DNA of 35,557 bases, taken from contig JBFKFP010000008.1 in assembly GCA_041618535.1 (NCBI GenBank), forward strand, positions 1 through 35,557. Reading direction: 5' to 3'. The notes beneath the pieces are model-generated. The model did no database searches. It saw only the letters and a list, made by a program, of their open reading frames with translations, and was not told where the DNA came from. Below are positions 17,520 to 25,843 of this stretch, one piece after another. A program made the position numbers and the translations under genes. Numbering within the stretch: position 1 is the first letter of the stretch; every line of letters starts with the position of its first letter. Source of the DNA: SHLJ01 sp041618535 (lineage in GTDB: Bacteria > Bacteroidota > Bacteroidia > Flavobacteriales > Flavobacteriaceae).

Positions 17520-18507
17520 ACCATTCCAGAATCAAGACCAACAATATACCAAGGAGAATGTAAAGTATTGCGATATAGGTCTCTCTTTCAAGGGCAGGTA
17601 AAAAACGTTCGTAGTTTTCGACGACCTTGTTCCCCGCTGAATCAACGGCCACAGATCCATCCGGTTCTATCTTAAAAATCGTGTTTTTCCATGGCCACAG
17701 AACACCCAGCGAACCTATGATGAAGCCCATCAGCACCGACAGAGTAAAATTGCGGAAATACTTCAATACATAATTCAGTATGTGAGAAAAAGTAACGAGC
17801 CCTGCCAGCGATCCGAGTGTAAAAACAGCCAGAACCAATAAAATCCTTAAACGTTCCGGATCTGATGCAAAGCTGAAATCGCCGCCAAGGACATCAAAAA
17901 TAGTGTCGTAAAGGGCATTTACAGAATCAACCAGCAACAGCACATAATTACCCAGCAGTATCAGGATAAATGAACCGGAAAAACCTGGCAATGTCATGCC
18001 CGAAACACTGATCATCCCGCAAAAGAATACAAATATAAGATTGTCATTTTCGGTAGCAGGATCGAGGAAACTGATACTGATCCCTACAAGAATACCCATC
18101 GCTAATCCCGCGTAGGTTTTCCGATTCCAGTAATGGAAATCTTTGCTGATATAATAGATTGAACCGATCATCATTCCGAAGAAAACACTCCATACATAGA
18201 GCTCGTAATGACGTATAAGGTAATCAAGAAGTTGGCTGATACTGAAATAACTGACCACCATCCCAAAGAAAAGTAACCCCAGGAACTGGCCGTTTATGTA
18301 TTGAAAGAAACTTTTGTAACGGCCGTTAATAAGCAGTCGGACCGCCTTGCCGTTGAGCTTTTGAAGGGAATAGATGAACTCTTCATAAAAACCTGCCACA
18401 AAGGCAACAACGCCACCGGACACACCAGGTATCTTATTGGCCGCACCCATGCCAAGCCCCTTGATTACGAGGAAGATCATGTCTTTAAAGGTACGCGGCT
18501 GACGCAT
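17488..18507 (-). CDS. DUF368 membrane protein (PopT-like), second copy
   Basis: The protein has 339 residues and about eight to nine hydrophobic segments. It carries the DUF368 signature twice in inverted-repeat fashion: GAANKIPGVSGG (21-32) and LPGFSGSFILILLGNY (173-188). A third shared block is IIGSLGVLWPWK. DUF368 members in other bacteria (PopT) were shown to help return undecaprenyl phosphate across the cytoplasmic membrane for peptidoglycan and other polymer synthesis. This copy is diverged: the first motif has NK where the sister gene has DV, and the second has Phe for Val. A soluble loop with DSAGNKVVENYERF precedes the last helix. It begins two bases after its paralogue's stop and overlaps aroE. 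Confidence 0.9.
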   Translation of the reverse strand: MRQPRTFKDMIFLVIKGLGMGAANKIPGVSGGVVAFVAGFYEEFIYSLQKLNGKAVRLLINGRYKSFFQYINGQFLGLLFFGMVVSYFSISQLLDYLIRHYELYVWSVFFGMMIGSIYYISKDFHYWNRKTYAGLAMGILVGISISFLDPATENDNLIFVFFCGMISVSGMTLPGFSGSFILILLGNYVLLLVDSVNALYDTIFDVLGGDFSFASDPERLRILLVLAVFTLGSLAGLVTFSHILNYVLKYFRNFTLSVLMGFIIGSLGVLWPWKNTIFKIEPDGSVAVDSAGNKVVENYERFLPALERETYIAILYILLGILLVLILEWYGQKTRKKRA

Positions 18508-18509
18508 GT

Positions 18510-19475
18510 CTATTCAGGTTTTTGTTGTCCGAGACGCTCCAGTATGGCGATGGTAAGATAACCAATCACCATTAGTACTATTGCCATTGCCAACTGATTG
18601 TCGCCTTCAAAATTAAAAGGAGAAATACTTTCTTCCAGCAGGGGAACACGTTCATTATGAGAATTAACACGCCAACTAAGCACCATTTTCCAGGGCCATA
18701 TCTTGTTCAGCGACCCTATCATAAAACCCGTTAGGATGGCAAGTGTCAGGTCTTTATGGTGCTTGAACATCCAGTTCAATATCTTTGAGAAGGTTTTTAA
18801 TCCTATGATCGCACCAATTCCAAGCATCAGGATGCGCAACAATGCCTCTTTCAAGAGATTCATGTTCATGCTGGAAAGGCCTTCAAAAAAGTCGTTCACC
18901 GTATCGATTGCGGTTTGATAGGCCCCGAGCAGCAAGAGGATAAAGGCACCGGACACTCCGGGCAAAATCATGGCAATTATGGCTATAAATCCACAAAAGA
19001 GAAGGTAAATATGGCTTTCAGGCGATGCAAAGGGTTCAGCAATGGTTATCATGTAAGACAATGCAGAAGCTGCAACGAGGGAAATTATGATCCCTAGATT
19101 CCATGATTTGACCTGCTTTCCAATAAATATAACGCTTGCCACAACAAGGCCAAAGAAGAACGACCACAACAAAACAGGTTCATTCATTAACAGCCATTTT
19201 ATAAGCTTGGCAAGAGAGGCGATGCTGATGCCTATTCCCAACAATAAAGCCAGCAGGAAATTCCCGTTTACCAATTGCCATGCCGACTTAAATCCTTTGG
19301 TTTTCCAAGTTCTGAAAAATCCTAAATTCACCCCGTCAATACTTTCGAGAAGTTCTTCGTAAATTCCTGATATAAAAGCTATTGTACCACCTGAAACCCC
19401 GGGAACAACGTCGGCAGCCCCCATGGCAATACCCTTTAAAGAAATCACTAAATAGTCGATAGGTCGGCGCTGCAT
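18510..19475 (-). CDS. DUF368 membrane protein (PopT-like), first copy
   Basis: The protein has 321 residues and is polytopic. The more canonical member of the pair, it has GAADVVPGVSGG (19-30) and LPGVSGAFILLLLGAY (171-186), and shares MIGSLNKIWPWK with its neighbour. Family members act as candidate undecaprenyl-phosphate transporters; the two Pro-Gly-x-Ser-Gly loops are the most conserved points. It is transcribed from the TPR gene side (41-base gap) and followed after two bases by its paralogue, which suggests an old tandem duplication. Whether both copies carry the same lipid is unknown. No UppP or DedA-type gene is in the window. Confidence 0.92.
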   Translation of the reverse strand: MQRRPIDYLVISLKGIAMGAADVVPGVSGGTIAFISGIYEELLESIDGVNLGFFRTWKTKGFKSAWQLVNGNFLLALLLGIGISIASLAKLIKWLLMNEPVLLWSFFFGLVVASVIFIGKQVKSWNLGIIISLVAASALSYMITIAEPFASPESHIYLLFCGFIAIIAMILPGVSGAFILLLLGAYQTAIDTVNDFFEGLSSMNMNLLKEALLRILMLGIGAIIGLKTFSKILNWMFKHHKDLTLAILTGFMIGSLNKIWPWKMVLSWRVNSHNERVPLLEESISPFNFEGDNQLAMAIVLMVIGYLTIAILERLGQQKPE

Positions 19476-19516
19476 ATCGTTCGATTAAAGCGCCCTAAAG
19501 GTATGGATTTTTAGTG

Positions 19517-20914
19517 TTAAGAATTTTTAAAATTCTCTATTATTTGAGACACAGATTTTCGTTTGTAGACCGCAGGAAATAATTCTTCCAAAATGAATTT
19601 ATAATCGGTGTCGATTTTGAGTCCAGCTGTAAGATGTGATCTTCCCTTTACAAGCTTGTTGGTCATGAAATAAAGCCCGCTAAGGCGGTATTCGATCTCG
19701 GCATGATCAGGATAGAACTCCTGGGCCTGGCAAAAATTTAAAATTGCGGCCTCAACCTCGCCTAATCTGAGCAGGATATCACCTCTGTGCAACCAGGTGT
19801 CGAGTTCGTAATTACCGAGTTCCAGCGTTCTTTTATAACCGGCTTCCGCCTCCTCCAGAAAATTGAGTTTCATATTGATGCTGGAATAGATTTTCCAGTA
19901 AGCCACATTCTCCGAATCTATATTCAGTGCCTTATTGATATAATAAAGCGCTTTTTGGTGGTCTTTTCGCTTGCAATAGAAATTGGTTATTGCGATCCAA
20001 CCTTTATCCAAAAGGGGATCTTCCTCAACGGTCTTGTAATAATGCTGCACGGCCATATCCTCCTGGCCGAGTTTCTCATAACAATGTCCAATTCTGAGAA
20101 GAGCAAAGGATGTTGGGTCATCAAGGGCAAGTGTGACCTTATAGTTTTCTATGGCCTCATCATACTGTCCCAAACGTTCTAAAACCTTACCTTTCTCAAG
20201 ATAAGCTCCTATAAAAACATCATCGGATATTATCGCGAAATCGAAAGCTGCTAAGGCTTTTTTAAATTGTTCAAGTGCCATATACTGTTTGCCCAGCTGA
20301 TGCCATGCCACTTCACAATAGGGATTTTGATCGAGATAGATATTTAGGAAATCAATCGCTTCTTCATGCTGATCAAGGTATTCAAAACAATATATCACAT
20401 TATACAGGGCTGAATAATCCTCTAAATCATCCTCAAGGCATTTGATAAAAAAGGTCTTGGCATCTTCAAATTTATCCAGGAAGAGATATTCCATTCCTAT
20501 TAACGAATAGATATCAGACTTTTCACTGCTTAGTTCCAAAGCAGACAGAAAAAGTTTGATCGCATCGTCATGACGGTCCTGTTTAGAATAGACATTGGCC
20601 TTCTGGATGTATATCTCCTCATTGCCCGGTTCCAGATCGAACAACAGATCGAGCAGTAATTCGGCCTGGTCAAGACGATTTTCAAAAATCAGCACTTCGG
20701 TCTGGAACAATTTGAGGTTCACCGAGTCGGGATGTTGGTCCAGCCCGAGTTTGATCGCTTTTTTGGCCAGGGCTATCTTACCGTTTTCAAGGTAATGGTG
20801 GATAATGGATTCAAATTCACTTGAGTCGAAAAATAATACACTGTTGGTTTTCAGCATCGACTCGAATTTAGACAAGGAAAAATCGTTAGCGTCGTCGAAC
20901 TGACTATAATCCAT
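19517..20914 (-). CDS. Cytoplasmic tetratricopeptide repeat protein
   Basis: The protein has 465 residues and is made almost wholly of TPR-like helix pairs, about ten, from residue 35 to about 430. Clear repeats include YLEKGKVLERLGQYDEAIEN, LLRIGHCYEKLGQEDMAVQH and WHQLGKQYMALEQFKKALAA. It has no signal peptide and no membrane segment; the N-terminus is acidic (MDYSQFDDANDF). TPR arrays bind partner proteins, but nothing here indicates which. It appears to head the minus-strand unit with the DUF368 pair and aroE, though the shared expression does not establish a shared function. Confidence 0.92.
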   Translation of the reverse strand: MDYSQFDDANDFSLSKFESMLKTNSVLFFDSSEFESIIHHYLENGKIALAKKAIKLGLDQHPDSVNLKLFQTEVLIFENRLDQAELLLDLLFDLEPGNEEIYIQKANVYSKQDRHDDAIKLFLSALELSSEKSDIYSLIGMEYLFLDKFEDAKTFFIKCLEDDLEDYSALYNVIYCFEYLDQHEEAIDFLNIYLDQNPYCEVAWHQLGKQYMALEQFKKALAAFDFAIISDDVFIGAYLEKGKVLERLGQYDEAIENYKVTLALDDPTSFALLRIGHCYEKLGQEDMAVQHYYKTVEEDPLLDKGWIAITNFYCKRKDHQKALYYINKALNIDSENVAYWKIYSSINMKLNFLEEAEAGYKRTLELGNYELDTWLHRGDILLRLGEVEAAILNFCQAQEFYPDHAEIEYRLSGLYFMTNKLVKGRSHLTAGLKIDTDYKFILEELFPAVYKRKSVSQIIENFKNS

Positions 20915-20936
20915 AGGCGGTAGTAAGTGGTTTGCA

Positions 20937-20966
20937 GAAATAAATTTAGCATTCTTAAACGCTAAA
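20937..20966 (-). terminator. Possible terminator of the aminotransferase operon
   Basis: Read on the minus strand, TTTAGCGTT (20966-20958) and AATGCTAAA (20953-20945) form a 9-bp stem with one G-U pair and a TAAG loop, followed by TTTATTT. The stem is AT-rich, so strength is doubtful. TAAATTTA (20941-20948), one mismatch from the -7 consensus and 27 bases from the TPR start codon, overlaps it and could be the TPR promoter. Confidence 0.4.
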
Positions 20967-21027
20967 GGAGATTTCGACGGTCAATGTTTTCAACAAATTA
21001 ATTAACATGGAAAGCGATTGATGAAAA

Positions 21028-22209
21028 TCAATCTGAAATTTCATCGAGAACTTCAAGCATTATTTTACAACCTTCTTTAAGTTCTTGATTTGTAATGGTT
21101 AAAGGCGGGGTTATGCGAACTGCACGGTTTTCAAAAAGCAGCCAGAATAAAATCAGTCCACGTTCCTGACAGGCCAGGATGAGTTTATTAACATGATCTG
21201 AAGTGGGTAAAATGGCAGCCAGCATCAGGCCTTTTCCACGAATTTCTTCTATCAGTCTGTGTTTTAGGGTACTCCTGATCAATTTTTCCTTTTCGGCCAT
21301 GGTTTCCATTAAACCCGATTTTACGACTACTTTTAACGTAGCCAGTGCGGCCGCAGCGATCACCGGATGACCTCCAAAGGTGGTTATATGGCCAAGTTTA
21401 GGCTTTTCTGATAGGGTTGACATCATTTCTCCTGATGCAGTGAAAGCACCAATGGGAAGTCCGCCGCCAAGTCCCTTGCCCATGACCACTATATCAGGAA
21501 CACAATTGAAATGCTCAAAACCGAACATTGTTCCCGTTCTTCCTATTCCAGGCTGAATCTCATCAAGGATAAGCAGGGCACCCGACTTCCTGCAGGCTTT
21601 TTGAACAGTTTCAAGGTAACCGGGTTCAGGCATAATAAAACCGGCTCCTCCCTGAATGGTTTCCAATACTACGGCTGCGGTTTTGGAAGTGATTTTTTTC
21701 AAGTCCGGAAGACTGTTGAATTCGATAAAACGCACATCCGGAATCAATGGCCTGAAAGGGCGCTTTCGTTCCTCGTATCCCATGATGCTCATGGCTCCCA
21801 TGGTATTACCATGATAGGCTTTATTGGCTGCGATAATCTCCGAACGACCGGTAAATCTGCGGGCTAATTTGATCGCACCTTCCATAGCTTCGGTACCGGA
21901 GTTGGTGAGATAAGTGGTCTCCAGGGGATCCGGAAGAAGATCTGCAAGATGCCGGCTCAGCTCAACGGCTGGTGCCTGGACATACTCGCCGTATACCATG
22001 ACATGCAAATACTTGTCCAGCTGGTCCTTTACAGCCTGGACAACCTCCGGATGGCAATGACCAAGGCTATTGGCCGAGACTCCGGCTACAAAATCCAGAT
22101 AGGCCCTGCCATCAGAATCATAAATGTAGGAACCTCTGGCAGAGGAGATCTCCATGGCCAGGGGATGAGGTGTGGTCTGGGCCTGGTATTTCAAAAAATC
22201 GCTCTTAAT
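21028..22209 (-). CDS. Class III PLP-dependent aminotransferase
   Basis: This is a fold-type I, class III (ornithine/acetylornithine-like) aminotransferase. Key sites are TNSGTEAMEGAIKLAR, the PLP-aromatic segment AYHGNTMGAMS, the cofactor Asp in ILDEIQPGIGRTG and the Schiff-base Lys in VVMGKGLGGGLPIGAF (residue 245 from the start chosen here). The substrate is not readable; flavobacterial homologues are usually just called aspartate aminotransferase family. The start is a problem. An ATG at 22344 would add 45 basic residues overlapping the OstA-like gene and unlike the family. The conserved N-terminus DFLKYQAQTTPHPLAMEI is preceded by ATT (22209-22207), giving M-K-S-D-F-L; the nearest standard codon is TTG at 22194, which would cut into that motif. 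Confidence 0.9.
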   Translation of the reverse strand: MKSDFLKYQAQTTPHPLAMEISSARGSYIYDSDGRAYLDFVAGVSANSLGHCHPEVVQAVKDQLDKYLHVMVYGEYVQAPAVELSRHLADLLPDPLETTYLTNSGTEAMEGAIKLARRFTGRSEIIAANKAYHGNTMGAMSIMGYEERKRPFRPLIPDVRFIEFNSLPDLKKITSKTAAVVLETIQGGAGFIMPEPGYLETVQKACRKSGALLILDEIQPGIGRTGTMFGFEHFNCVPDIVVMGKGLGGGLPIGAFTASGEMMSTLSEKPKLGHITTFGGHPVIAAAALATLKVVVKSGLMETMAEKEKLIRSTLKHRLIEEIRGKGLMLAAILPTSDHVNKLILACQERGLILFWLLFENRAVRITPPLTITNQELKEGCKIMLEVLDEISD

Positions 22210-24031
22210 TGTCTTTCTTTTTAAGGGTTGTCGCCTTAATGCTACTGGTTTCCAGCTTTTCCTTCGGAATAGACCTGGTTGCTTTATTGGGCTTAGTTGC
22301 CTTAGCTTTCTCGGCCTCGGAATTGGCCTTCCTGGCTCGTTCAATCAAACTCGAGTCAAAGAATTCGTCCTGTGGCTTATAATCTTCAAGCCCTTTTATA
22401 ACGGTCAACTCCAATGGCGGATCATCAATAAAAAGATCCTCGATTTTACGAGGGCGCTCTGCCTCTCGCCAGTCGAAACCACTCAAAAGAGCCTCGCGTT
22501 CGTCGAATTCAGATTCGGGATAGGTAGTGCCGTCAATCTGATTCAGTTTTCTCACCTCGTCAATGGCATTGTCTGTGATCCAAATCTTCATATTTCCCGA
22601 TTTGGATTTGTCAATTCCAACCAGGTCATTTTTTTCATCCCTCAGGTAATAAATCGATTCGGCATTATTAAGAATATCGATGAGGTAGATCTCATTTTCT
22701 TTGAACAACCCTATCAGCTTTTGCCCGCGTATCTGATTATACCCGGTCCCGACAGTATCACGGCTAATGACAAAAGCATTATCAAAAACCTTAAGGGAGT
22801 CCAGTTTTTCCGTTTCCGTGTTCGAAATTAGATGAATGGAATCGCCGGTCATTTGATTTTCAACATTCCATATTATGGGTTTCCGACTAACACTGAAGGC
22901 ATCTGAGGGAGAATTTTTACCAAGATTGATGAGTTGGGTAAGTCCTCTCTCATGATCCACATGAATGGAATCGCATTTTCCACTGAGGTCAGATTTAAAA
23001 ATTCTCACCTTATAAAAACCCCTGGTGATCCGCTTTTCCGGTTTGCCGGTAACCATAAGTGTATCAGCGTGAATATAGATAGAATCACGCTCCATGGTGG
23101 AAATAGCAAGAGCTCTCTTTGTTATGAAAACCGAGTCCCGGTCTCTGAATACCTCTGCATAATGACCTTTTACAACCGTATTGTTCAAGGTGTCAGTGAC
23201 TTTGATATTATTTGAGGCTGAGGCAAAACTTTTGGTCCTGTCAAAATACATGCTGTCCCCCTCAAAAATCCTGTTATCATAATCGATACGGGAGTTCTTC
23301 AGGAAATATCCAGTGTCATTCTTAGTATCATAAAACCCTCTTTCACAGTAGATTGTGCTTGTTTCACCTGTGATGGTAGTAGGACCAAACAGGTATGCAT
23401 TTCCTGTGTCGGTATAAAAATCTAACTGTTCTGAGTTAATAACATATTCGGGATTGACCAATTCCACCTCATCGACGAACTGATATTTGCTGTCCTGGAT
23501 ATAATACCGGCCTATCCTGCTCGTGATGGTTCCTGATGTATCCCTGACCACTTTTCCAAATGTTCGGTAATAAGCTTGTTGTTTAACCCGGTCGAAGTAC
23601 AGGGTGTCTGTTTCGAGAACAGAGCTTGGTTCAGTCAAAACTACTTCACCGCTGGCGAAGGCCAACTTGGTTTTGCCGCTATATTCAACATACTTGGCAG
23701 TCATAGTAACTGAATCACCCTGTTTTATCCTGACATTCCCGTAGGCCTCTATAAAATCTTCATTTCCGTAGTGAATTGCCTGGTCGCACCATAGGATAGC
23801 ACCTTCGTGGGTGATCTTAACCTGGTTCATGTCGTCGCGGGTCAGAATTGTCGCCCCAGGAAATTTCTCCTCATCCCTGTCGAGAAATCCCGCTGTATCT
23901 ATCTGGATACGCCTCCTTTCCTGGCTGAAGCTAAAGGAAGTAGCTAACAGCAGCAGGACTAAAATCAGGTATGTGGGATTTAGCTGAAACAAATTCTTTC
24001 GGTTTCCGGTAAAAATAACTATTAATCTCAA
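22205..24031 (-). CDS. OstA/LptA-like exported protein
   Basis: The protein has 608 residues and a signal peptide whose hydrophobic core is at about 20-35 (ILVLLLLATSFSFSQ), after an unusually long N-region. The mature part is a repetitive beta-rich OstA-type structure, with runs such as EAYGNVRIKQGDSVTMTAKY, FASGEVVLTEPSSVLETDTL and YFDRTKSFASASNNIKVT, the pattern of a beta-jellyroll that shields lipid in LptA/LptD. In Gram-negative bacteria that family carries LPS from inner to outer membrane; Bacteroidota homologues are presumed to do the same. The last 80 residues are Lys/Glu/Ala-rich and probably disordered. It lies 48 bases after purA and touches the aminotransferase gene. Confidence 0.85.
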   Translation of the reverse strand: MRLIVIFTGNRKNLFQLNPTYLILVLLLLATSFSFSQERRRIQIDTAGFLDRDEEKFPGATILTRDDMNQVKITHEGAILWCDQAIHYGNEDFIEAYGNVRIKQGDSVTMTAKYVEYSGKTKLAFASGEVVLTEPSSVLETDTLYFDRVKQQAYYRTFGKVVRDTSGTITSRIGRYYIQDSKYQFVDEVELVNPEYVINSEQLDFYTDTGNAYLFGPTTITGETSTIYCERGFYDTKNDTGYFLKNSRIDYDNRIFEGDSMYFDRTKSFASASNNIKVTDTLNNTVVKGHYAEVFRDRDSVFITKRALAISTMERDSIYIHADTLMVTGKPEKRITRGFYKVRIFKSDLSGKCDSIHVDHERGLTQLINLGKNSPSDAFSVSRKPIIWNVENQMTGDSIHLISNTETEKLDSLKVFDNAFVISRDTVGTGYNQIRGQKLIGLFKENEIYLIDILNNAESIYYLRDEKNDLVGIDKSKSGNMKIWITDNAIDEVRKLNQIDGTTYPESEFDEREALLSGFDWREAERPRKIEDLFIDDPPLELTVIKGLEDYKPQDEFFDSSLIERARKANSEAEKAKATKPNKATRSIPKEKLETSSIKATTLKKKDN

Positions 24032-24079
24032 CTCATATTGCCTATTAATAATTATTTAAGAAAGCTCAGGACGAGAAGT

Positions 24080-25351
24080 CTAACGGAAGATAGTTTGTTG
24101 TCTGTCGGGACCAACTGATACAATCTTTATCGGGATGTCGAGTTGTTCTTCCAGGAAATTGATATAACCATTAAGCGCGTCCGGCAACTGATCGGCTTTG
24201 GTCATTTTGGTAAGATCGGCCTTCCAGCCCTTCATTTCAGTGTATATGGGTGTAACGTTCTTTTCCTCGATATTAAAAGGCAGATGGGTTATGCGGTCTC
24301 CCTTGTAGTTATAAGCCGTACAAACTTTAATGGTCTTAAAACCCGATAACACATCGGCTTTCATCATCATAAGCTGAGTTACTCCATTTATCTGGCATGC
24401 ATATTTGAGGGCAACAAGGTCTAACCAGCCGCATCGCCTTGGCCTGCCGGTAGTAGCTCCAAATTCATGGCCTACACGGCCCATGGTCTCACCATCCTTA
24501 TCGAAGAGCTCGGTGGGGAAGGGACCTGAGCCTACTCTTGTTGTATAGGCTTTAAAAATACCGAACACCTCGCCTATTTTTCCCGGGGCCACACCAAGTC
24601 CGATACACGCTCCCGCCGCTGTAGTATTCGAAGAGGTAACGTAAGGGTAGGTTCCGAAGTCAATATCAAGTAAGGATCCCTGGGCTCCTTCGGCAAGAAT
24701 GGTCTTACCTGAAATCAGGCTGCTAAATATGAACTCCTCGGAATCGATAAACGAGATCTTCTTCAGGGTTTCAACGGCCTCGAAGAATTCCGCTTCCATT
24801 TCCTCCAGGTTATATTGAATCTGAACGTCGTGAAATCCTATCATCGCCTCATGTTTGTCGGCGAGCTGACGATAGCGTTCCTTCCAGTCGTCCAGTTCCA
24901 GATCACCAACCCTGATCCCGTTTCTGCCGGTCTTATCCATATATGTTGGCCCAATTCCTTTCAGGGTTGAACCTATTTTAGCCTTTCCTTTAGCGGTCTC
25001 ACTGGCGGCATCTAAAAGGCGGTGGGTGGGGAGTATTAAATGAGCTTTTCTCGATATTTTGAGAATGCTCAGATAATCAACGCCCTGTTCGCTCAGTTTA
25101 TCCAACTCCCTTTTAAAAATAACAGGGTCAATAACCACTCCGTTACCAACAAGGTTTATTGTGCCTTCATGGAATATCCCAGACGGGATTGTGTGAAGTA
25201 CATGTTTCCTTCCATTGAATACCAGAGTGTGCCCTGCATTTGGACCACCTTGAAATCTAGCGATAATATCATAATTGGAGGTGAGCACGTCTACAATCTT
25301 TCCCTTTCCCTCATCACCCCATTGCAAACCGAGTAGTAAGTCTACTGCCAT
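24080..25351 (-). CDS. purA: Adenylosuccinate synthase
   Basis: PurA joins IMP and aspartate using GTP, the committed step to AMP. The 423-residue length is standard. The N-terminal QWGDEGKGKIVD contains the catalytic Asp13, and His41 is in GGPNAGHTLV. Further signatures are IGSTLKGIGPTYMDK, EGAQGSLLDIDFGTYPYVT and TTGRPRRCGWLD. All active-site positions look intact. It follows the Fur-family gene by 15 bases and precedes the OstA-like gene. PurA is a known target of (p)ppGpp inhibition in E. coli, which makes its position two genes after Rel/SpoT notable. Confidence 0.98.
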   Translation of the reverse strand: MAVDLLLGLQWGDEGKGKIVDVLTSNYDIIARFQGGPNAGHTLVFNGRKHVLHTIPSGIFHEGTINLVGNGVVIDPVIFKRELDKLSEQGVDYLSILKISRKAHLILPTHRLLDAASETAKGKAKIGSTLKGIGPTYMDKTGRNGIRVGDLELDDWKERYRQLADKHEAMIGFHDVQIQYNLEEMEAEFFEAVETLKKISFIDSEEFIFSSLISGKTILAEGAQGSLLDIDFGTYPYVTSSNTTAAGACIGLGVAPGKIGEVFGIFKAYTTRVGSGPFPTELFDKDGETMGRVGHEFGATTGRPRRCGWLDLVALKYACQINGVTQLMMMKADVLSGFKTIKVCTAYNYKGDRITHLPFNIEEKNVTPIYTEMKGWKADLTKMTKADQLPDALNGYINFLEEQLDIPIKIVSVGPDRQQTIFR

Positions 25352-25366
25352 TCTAAACTGATTAAC

Positions 25367-25822
25367 TTATTTCTTAGTTGATTTTTTTGTTCCGTAAAAG
25401 TAAAGTGAGTGGTTATGAATGTCGATATCAAAAACTTCTTCTATGGTTTTTTTTATAGACTGGATCCTCGGATCGCAGAACTCAATGACCTGACCGGAAT
25501 CGGTAAGAATGACGTGGTCATGCTGCCTGTCGAAGTAAGATTTTTCATAATGAGCCTGGTTCTTGCCGAATTGGTGCTTTCTAACCAGTCCACACTCCAG
25601 AAGCAGGTCGATAGTATTGTATAGAGTTGCCCTTGACACACGGTAATTCTTGTTCTTCATGTTGATATACAAGGACTCGATGTCGAAGTGATCGTCACTA
25701 TTGTAAATTTCCTGGAGAATGGCGTAGCGTTCCGGCGTTTTACGATGTCCGTTGCTCTCTAAAAACTCGGTAAAAACGTTTTTGACAATCTCCTGGTTAT
25801 TGGCTTCCGTTGATGCATTCAT
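25367..25822 (-). CDS. Fur family transcriptional regulator
   Basis: The protein has 151 residues from the ATG at 25822; a TTG four codons upstream (25834) is possible but less likely. The N-terminal winged helix has GHRKTPERYAILQEIY and YRVSRATLYNTIDLLLECGL, the DNA-recognition helix of the Fur family. The regulatory metal site is visible: His45 and Asp47 in DDHFDIESLY, HDH at 101-103, and HNH at 136-138. The structural-zinc CxxC pair of classic Fur is missing: the stretch after HDH reads VILTDSGQVIEFCDPRI with one Cys. I recall this form from flavobacteria. Whether it senses iron, peroxide (PerR) or zinc (Zur) cannot be told. It sits between rel/spoT and purA with gaps of 21 and 15 bases. 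Confidence 0.92.
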   Translation of the reverse strand: MNASTEANNQEIVKNVFTEFLESNGHRKTPERYAILQEIYNSDDHFDIESLYINMKNKNYRVSRATLYNTIDLLLECGLVRKHQFGKNQAHYEKSYFDRQHDHVILTDSGQVIEFCDPRIQSIKKTIEEVFDIDIHNHSLYFYGTKKSTKK

Positions 25823-25843
25823 TTCCGTCAACAAAGTTACTAT

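Noticed and set aside
22210..22344. 45-residue N-terminal extension of the aminotransferase
   Set aside because: It is Arg/Pro/Lys-rich, unlike any class III aminotransferase N-terminus, and overlaps the coding end of the OstA-like gene.
22172..22831. 219-codon plus-strand open frame
   Set aside because: It is antisense to the OstA-like gene and aminotransferase start region; no motif, no promoter and no reason to prefer it over two well-supported genes.
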